NCBI GenBank assembly: GCA_902385025.1 | Contig: CABMDX010000108.1 | Location: 1 to 9,999, forward strand | Direction of reading: 5' to 3' | DNA: 9,999 bases | Source of the DNA: an uncultured archaeon | Lineage (GTDB): Archaea; Halobacteriota; Methanosarcinia; Methanotrichales; Methanotrichaceae | Part shown: piece after piece, positions 7,004 to 9,999 of the stretch | Layout: each line of letters starts with the position of its first letter | Numbering within the stretch: position 1 is the stretch's first letter | Position numbers and translations under genes: made by a program | Notes under the pieces: generated by a model | What the model saw: only the letters and a program-made list of their open reading frames with translations | What the model was told of the DNA's origin: nothing | Database searches by the model: none

Positions 7004-8203
7004 TTACCTCTGGTAGCTCTTCCAGCGGCTCTCAAGGTTTGGAGACTTGATGGTTTCCATCACATAGTCGGCAAACTGAGTTCCCGTGGCTCCACCAGAG
7101 CGACCGGTGAGCACGACCTTTTTCTCGAACTGGCCGCAGATGTCCAGGGCCATCTCCATTCGGTTTGCCGCTTCAACGAAGCCGATGTGGCGCAGCAGCA
7201 TCACAGAGGCCCGGAGCATGCTGGCGGGATCGGCATAGGCTGCCCGTCCCTCATCTACCATGCGCGGAGCCGAGCCATGGATGGCCTCGAACATGGCATA
7301 GCGCTTGCCGATGTTGGCGCTGCCTGCCGTGCCCACACCGCCCTGAAACTCAGCAGCCTCATCTGTCAGGATGTCTCCGTAGAGATTGGGAAGAACAATG
7401 ACCTTGAAGTCTTTCCTGCGTTTCTCATCCACAAGCTTCGCGGCCATAATGTCCACGAACCAGTCGTCAAACTGAATGTCCGGGTAGTCCCTGGCAACGC
7501 GCCTGGCGGTCTCCAGGAATTTTCCGTCAGTGGTCTTGATTACATTGGCCTTGGTGACGGCCGAGACCCTTTTTATGCCGTTCTTCTTGGCGTATTCAAA
7601 TGCCAGGCGCACAATCCTCTCTGCGCCAGGGGTCGTGATGATCTTGAAGTCCACTGCCAGGTCGTCGGTAACAAGGAATCCCTTGCTGCCAAGGACGTAC
7701 TCTCCCTCGGTGTTCTCCCTGTAGAAGATCCAGTCGATGCCTTTTTCTGGCACCTTGACCGGCCGTACATTGGCAAACAGGTCCAGTTCGCGGCGCATAG
7801 AGACATTGGCACTCTCCAGGTTCGGCCATTTGTCGCCCTTCTTGGGAGTAGTGAGGGGGCCTTTGAGGATGACGTGGCACTTTTTTAGAGCCAAAAGAGC
7901 TTCCTCGGGGAGAGCCTTCATGGCCGCCGCCCGCTCCTCAATGGTCAGGCCCGGGATGTCCTGCAGCTTTACTTTTCCTCTTGTGATCTCCTCGGCCAGT
8001 ACATATTCCAAAACCCGCACGGCCTCCTTGGTAATATATGGGCCTATGCCGTCGCCGCCTACCACGCCGATTATTATGGGTTCCAGTTTGCTGTAGTCCA
8101 CCCAATCTTCGCCCGCCTTCATCTGGTCAACGCGCAACAGCTGCGCCTCCAGCAGCTTGGCGAAGTGATCCTTCGCCTTCTCTATGGCCTCAATCTGGTT
8201 CAT
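7004..8203 (-). CDS. icd: Isocitrate dehydrogenase (isocitrate/isopropylmalate dehydrogenase family)
   Basis: It is predicted to decarboxylate isocitrate oxidatively to 2-oxoglutarate, supplying glutamate in a methanogen with a partial oxidative citrate branch. The 399-residue product carries the isocitrate-type substrate signature: Ser131, Asn133, Arg137 and Arg147 in ESANVSMRRELDLFANVRP, then FYRENTEGEY with Tyr169. Lys218 lies in TKANVIKTTDG, and the metal ligands are Asp251, Asp277 and Asp281 (PNLYGDILTDEAAE). Isopropylmalate dehydrogenases lack this Ser-x-Asn pattern. The cofactor site after HGSAP reads Arg314-Met315, neither the Lys-Tyr of E. coli-type NADP enzymes nor the Asp-Ile of NAD enzymes, so specificity is open. 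I chose the ATG at 8203 because AGGTG sits six bases upstream; a GTG at 8212 adds three residues and falls inside that site. It is first in an apparent operon with rio2 and the DUF460 gene. The sequence resembles enzymes I associate with syntrophic and anaerobic bacteria, hinting at old transfer. Confidence 0.9.
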   Translation of the reverse strand: MNQIEAIEKAKDHFAKLLEAQLLRVDQMKAGEDWVDYSKLEPIIIGVVGGDGIGPYITKEAVRVLEYVLAEEITRGKVKLQDIPGLTIEERAAAMKALPEEALLALKKCHVILKGPLTTPKKGDKWPNLESANVSMRRELDLFANVRPVKVPEKGIDWIFYRENTEGEYVLGSKGFLVTDDLAVDFKIITTPGAERIVRLAFEYAKKNGIKRVSAVTKANVIKTTDGKFLETARRVARDYPDIQFDDWFVDIMAAKLVDEKRRKDFKVIVLPNLYGDILTDEAAEFQGGVGTAGSANIGKRYAMFEAIHGSAPRMVDEGRAAYADPASMLRASVMLLRHIGFVEAANRMEMALDICGQFEKKVVLTGRSGGATGTQFADYVMETIKSPNLESRWKSYQR

Positions 8204-8209
8204 GGATCG

Positions 8210-8214
8210 CACCT
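8210..8214 (-). promoter_or_regulatory. Ribosome binding site for isocitrate dehydrogenase
   Basis: AGGTG on the minus strand, six bases before the ATG at 8203, matches the core of the archaeal Shine-Dalgarno sequence GGAGGTGATC; the following CGATC extends the resemblance. It contains the alternative GTG start at 8212 and so favours ATG 8203 as the true start. Confidence 0.5.
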
Positions 8215-8359
8215 ATTCCTCAAGGGTAGGTGTGGTTCTGGGTGATCAATCTTTTGCAGAATCGAGCGTTACACCGCATTCGCAGCAAAAGAGCATTGCA
8301 GAATCGGCGAAAGGACAAATCGGAAAAAGAGATACAGGTAAACGGAGATGCTCTTTGGG
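8213..8359 (-). other. Intergenic region upstream of isocitrate dehydrogenase
   Basis: This 147-base gap separates the acylphosphatase stop from the isocitrate dehydrogenase operon. It contains no credible ORF. The 11-mer TTGCAGAATCG occurs twice on the plus strand, at 8254-8264 and 8296-8306, 42 bases apart start to start, and could be a regulator site. A minus-strand CTTTTTCC run near 8323-8330 could help terminate the acylphosphatase transcript. No convincing TATA box for isocitrate dehydrogenase stands out. Confidence 0.3.
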
Positions 8360-8965
8360 CTAGATCAGTCCCTTAGCTCTGAGGGTTGCTTTCATCTCCG
8401 AGAGTTCAATCTCGATTCTCTCAAATCTCTGATCCATGTAGGTTTTAAGATCCTTCCTGGCATCTTTTATCTCGCTCAGCATATCGTCTTGCTTATCCAG
8501 CATGGAATCCATTTTGCCGAGCATCGTATCCTGCTTATCCAGCATGGAATCCATTTTGCCGAGCATCGTATCCTGCTTATCCAGCATGGAATCCATTTTG
8601 CCGCCAAGGTTTATGTTAATGTCCTTGACCGCGACGAGGATCTCCTTCAGAACTTCAACTCCCTGGTCCAATCGTGAGTCCGTCTCGCCCTGCGCCACAA
8701 GCTTGCAAAAACCGCTGAACTCACCACCCGCATCTGAATATCCCTTTTCTATGGAAGATACCCGGATAAGTGTGTTTCTGATATCAATGGCCTCTTCGAA
8801 CCATTTCAGCTTATCCCCATCTCCTTCTGCAATGATTCTTACTCTCCCGTCCGGCAGGTTCTCGATCCATCCCTTCAGGCCAAGAGCATTAGCTATTTGG
8901 ACCACTCTTGCCCTGTAGCCCACCTTCTGGACGCTGCCCGAGACATAAGCAGTAAGCCGCTTCAT
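8360..8965 (-). CDS. Acylphosphatase fused to a repeat-built coiled-coil tail
   Basis: The first about 90 residues form an acylphosphatase domain, which hydrolyses acyl phosphates such as acetyl or carbamoyl phosphate. GSVQKVGYRAR (10-20) holds the phosphate loop and catalytic Arg18, and GWIENLPDGRV (32-42) holds the catalytic Asn36. The loop has Lys14 and Tyr17 where VQGVGFR is usual. Acylphosphatases are normally about 90-100 residues, but this one runs to 201. After a linker come three tandem units of about 14 residues of the type GKMDSMLDKQDTML (about 122-163), then a charged helix with IKDARKDLKTYMDQRFERIE. The 14-residue period equals two heptads, with Met/Leu at core positions, so an oligomerising coiled coil is likely. 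The start is ATG 8965, not the longer frame from 9037, because the domain begins there and TATATTAA lies 20-27 bases upstream. In a methanogen that activates acetate, acetyl phosphate is a conceivable substrate, but this is inference. Confidence 0.88.
   Translation of the reverse strand: MKRLTAYVSGSVQKVGYRARVVQIANALGLKGWIENLPDGRVRIIAEGDGDKLKWFEEAIDIRNTLIRVSSIEKGYSDAGGEFSGFCKLVAQGETDSRLDQGVEVLKEILVAVKDININLGGKMDSMLDKQDTMLGKMDSMLDKQDTMLGKMDSMLDKQDDMLSEIKDARKDLKTYMDQRFERIEIELSEMKATLRAKGLI
8477..8602 (-). repeat. Three tandem 42-base coding repeats in the acylphosphatase tail
   Basis: Units lie at 8477-8518, 8519-8560 and 8561-8602. The last two are identical over all 42 bases; the first differs at about six positions, clustered at one end. 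The length is a multiple of three, so units can be gained or lost without breaking the frame, and each encodes 14 residues, two heptads. The identity suggests recent duplication by slippage or unequal crossing over. Confidence 0.93.
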
Positions 8966-8984
8966 CCTTAGCAATTTGGCTTCC

Positions 8985-8992
8985 TTAATATA
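8985..8992 (-). promoter_or_regulatory. TATA box for the acylphosphatase gene
   Basis: TATATTAA on the minus strand lies 20-27 bases upstream of the ATG at 8965, with purine-rich AGAAAAGACA before it that could act as the BRE. It is a good archaeal promoter for a leaderless or nearly leaderless transcript, and the best TATA match I see in the window. It places the start of translation at 8965. Confidence 0.55.
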
Positions 8993-9081
8993 TGTCTTTT
9001 CTGCCGGAAAGCTAAATGCCCACGATGCCCGTCTCAAATCTCACTCAGACAGTTGAGCCCGCACAAGCTCGGCCTTGGAGC

Positions 9082-9162
9082 ATGAAAGAGTGTATTTTTT
9101 GCCAGATACGGCAAGCTTTATGCAGGGCATTTTCTTTGCAGAAGTCTCCGCATGCTTCTTAG
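9082..9162 (+). other. 26-codon ORF whose first residues resemble a HIT-family N-terminus
   Basis: From the ATG at 9082 the plus strand reads MKECIFCQI and then RQALCRAF to a TAG at 9160-9162. The CxxC-containing CIFCQI opening is typical of HIT-family nucleotide hydrolases, but nothing after residue 9 resembles the family. It may be a tiny relic or chance. Its stop overlaps the Shine-Dalgarno-like AGGAG preceding the next fragment. Confidence 0.15.
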
Positions 9163-9171
9163 GAGATGCCC

Positions 9172-9302
9172 ATGAGGGATGTGATCAAATCTTATCTGGC
9201 CAACATTGAGCGGGAGATGAAGATGGGCAGGGCAACAAAGAATACCATCCTCCGGTGCTGAAAGATCAAATGGAGGGCCTGGATTTACAAATCAAGGCTA
9301 CA
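9172..9302 (+). pseudogene. Decayed N-terminal fragment resembling a type IIG/ISP restriction-modification protein
   Basis: An ATG at 9172, preceded by AGGAG at 9161-9165, opens MRDVIKSYLANIEREMKMGRA and then stops at 9261. Shifting frame at the AAA run 9237-9239 (as if one A were missing) continues KEYHPPVLKDQMEGLDLQIKAT to about 9302. The combined pattern, a short helix, a GxAT segment, a tyrosine/proline-Leu segment, then a second helix and an IxAT segment, is how archaeal Eco57I-like/ISP-type restriction-methyltransferase proteins begin, by my recollection of the family. The similarity then ends and no nuclease or methylase motifs follow, so only a truncated relic remains. It is too short for certainty; it could instead be the start of an unknown small gene with a sequencing error. 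Confidence 0.4.
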
Positions 9303-9339
9303 AAATGGAGCAAAGTGAAGATTCAAACTGAAAACCGCA

Positions 9340-9978
9340 TCATTTGGCGTGCTCTTCAATGGATTTCGCAATTTCCGTCCAGACTTGATCACGCTCGCCG
9401 TTCTCTCTCGAGAAATTAATAACTGGCATTCCATCACGTGGCAATGCTTGAAGGTCCTTTAAAACAGGCTCGCTTTGCCACAAGCATTGTCTGACGATCA
9501 CAGGAATGACTCGGAGCCCGCTTTCCATGCGCCTTTTCAATAGTTCTGGCAATTCATCATCTTGAATGAATCGAGACGCGATAAAGTCACTGCTTATAAG
9601 AAGAACGGCTAGGTCGCAATTTTTTATTGCTTTCTGTATTTCCTGATACCATTCGTCTCCTTCCTCGATACGACGATCCTGCCATGTATCGATCACGCCA
9701 CGTCGCACCAGTCCTGACAACATTGTTATAAGTTCTTCTTTGAATTCTTCATCCCTATGAGAGTAACTGATGAACACTCTTGGTGATTGGCTCTCATCTT
9801 TTTCAATCATTTCCATATTTCCTGCCAAATCCATTTCCCACTGATGATGCAGAGATTTGCGGAGTGGTTCAAAGCTTGGGCGATTAAGCGGGATGGCATA
9901 CAGATTCAGAACCAGATTGAAAAGGCTTATAGGATAATGTGTTTCATCGCAAAAATCGCCAGGTTTGCAATTGAGCAT
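9340..9978 (-). CDS. TIR-domain protein (TIR_2-like), start uncertain and possibly beyond the window
   Basis: The C-terminal about 145 residues form a TIR domain; in prokaryotes these act as NAD+-consuming or cyclic-nucleotide-producing effectors, often in anti-phage defence. Counting from ATG 9978, motifs are VFISYSHRDEEF (68-79), DTWQDRRIEEGDEWYQEI (97-114), DLAVLLISSDFIAS (122-135), and DDELPELLKRR (140-150) with Glu142 as the likely catalytic glutamate, then RVIPVIVRQCLW (156-167). The first about 65 residues are not TIR and I recognise no domain in them. The frame remains open from 9978 to the window end, so the gene may begin upstream and TIR be a C-terminal module. Alternatively, translation starts at Met55 (9816), where AGGAAAT precedes the ATG, or at Met57 (9810). 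No transmembrane segment is evident. The DNA is visibly AT-richer than the core genes, suggesting acquisition, and a restriction-protein-like relic lies just downstream. Confidence 0.85.
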   Translation of the reverse strand: MLNCKPGDFCDETHYPISLFNLVLNLYAIPLNRPSFEPLRKSLHHQWEMDLAGNMEMIEKDESQSPRVFISYSHRDEEFKEELITMLSGLVRRGVIDTWQDRRIEEGDEWYQEIQKAIKNCDLAVLLISSDFIASRFIQDDELPELLKRRMESGLRVIPVIVRQCLWQSEPVLKDLQALPRDGMPVINFSRENGERDQVWTEIAKSIEEHAK

Positions 9979-9999
9979 ATCGTGTGGAGTCGTTGGACG

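Larger units (their letters stand above)
9038..9339. other. Gap holding only gene relics
   Basis: This stretch of about 300 bases between the acylphosphatase promoter and the TIR gene has no intact gene. It contains the HIT-like micro-ORF and the restriction-protein-like fragment, both on the plus strand, and I see no inverted repeats, transposase remains, tRNA or CRISPR-like units. Confidence 0.5.

Noticed and set aside
7187..7888. 233-codon plus-strand frame opposite isocitrate dehydrogenase
   Set aside because: Antisense shadow of a gene with all catalytic residues in place.
8477..8602. Tandem repeats considered as a CRISPR array or regulatory iterons
   Set aside because: The units are contiguous with no spacers, are multiples of three and maintain a heptad pattern in frame, so they are protein-coding repeats.
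8348..8918. Plus-strand frames with repeated peptide blocks opposite the acylphosphatase tail
   Set aside because: The repeated peptides are simply the antisense reading of the 42-base coding repeat; the minus strand carries the acylphosphatase motifs and a TATA box.
8966..9037. Longer acylphosphatase reading starting at 9037
   Set aside because: The extra 24 residues lie outside the domain and the TATA box at 8985-8992 falls inside them, so ATG 8965 is the better start.

Overview
The window looks like the chromosome of a methanogenic archaeon, most likely in or near Methanothrix (Methanosarcinales/Methanotrichales). McrC occurs only in organisms that carry methyl-coenzyme M reductase. Diphthine synthase, RIO2 kinase and the ApgM-type phosphoglycerate mutase are archaeal in type. 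Several starts have a TATA box 20-30 bases upstream of the start codon, as expected for short-leader or leaderless archaeal transcripts. The core genes are GC-rich; the last roughly 800 bases are visibly AT-richer. The genus assignment is an inference from gene content and protein style, not from a database search.

Layout. Bases 1-625 (minus) carry the first 208 codons of diphthine synthase, running off the left edge. A gap of about 115 bases holds divergent promoters for it and for mcrC (plus, 741-1406). The glycolytic/gluconeogenic mutase apgM follows (plus, 1462-2637). Next is a broken gene (plus, 2716-4099) for an AlbA/Schlafen-type DNA-binding, GHKL-ATPase-like, winged-helix regulator, split into three frames by two one-base shifts, both at TTTT runs. 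It converges on a minus-strand operon transcribed from 8203 to 4107: isocitrate dehydrogenase, RIO2 kinase, and a 654-residue DUF460/COG2433 protein with RNase H/RuvC-like folds. The RIO2 stop overlaps the TTG start of the DUF460 gene. Upstream is a minus-strand acylphosphatase (8360-8965) fused to a coiled-coil tail built from a 42-base tandem repeat.

From about 9040 to the right edge the region looks accessory: a possible HIT-like micro-ORF, a decayed N-terminal fragment resembling a type IIG/ISP restriction-modification protein, and a TIR-domain protein (minus) whose reading frame is still open at the window edge. This resembles a worn defence-associated region.

Functionally the window mixes translation-linked housekeeping (Dph5 modifies EF-2, RIO2 matures the small ribosomal subunit), methanogenesis (MCR activation), central carbon metabolism (ApgM, isocitrate dehydrogenase) and accessory genes. 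I find no rRNA, tRNA, CRISPR array or complete mobile element. The best candidates for a second look are the TIR protein with its unexplained upstream segment, the acylphosphatase-coiled-coil fusion, the doubly frameshifted regulator, and the RIO2-DUF460 pair.
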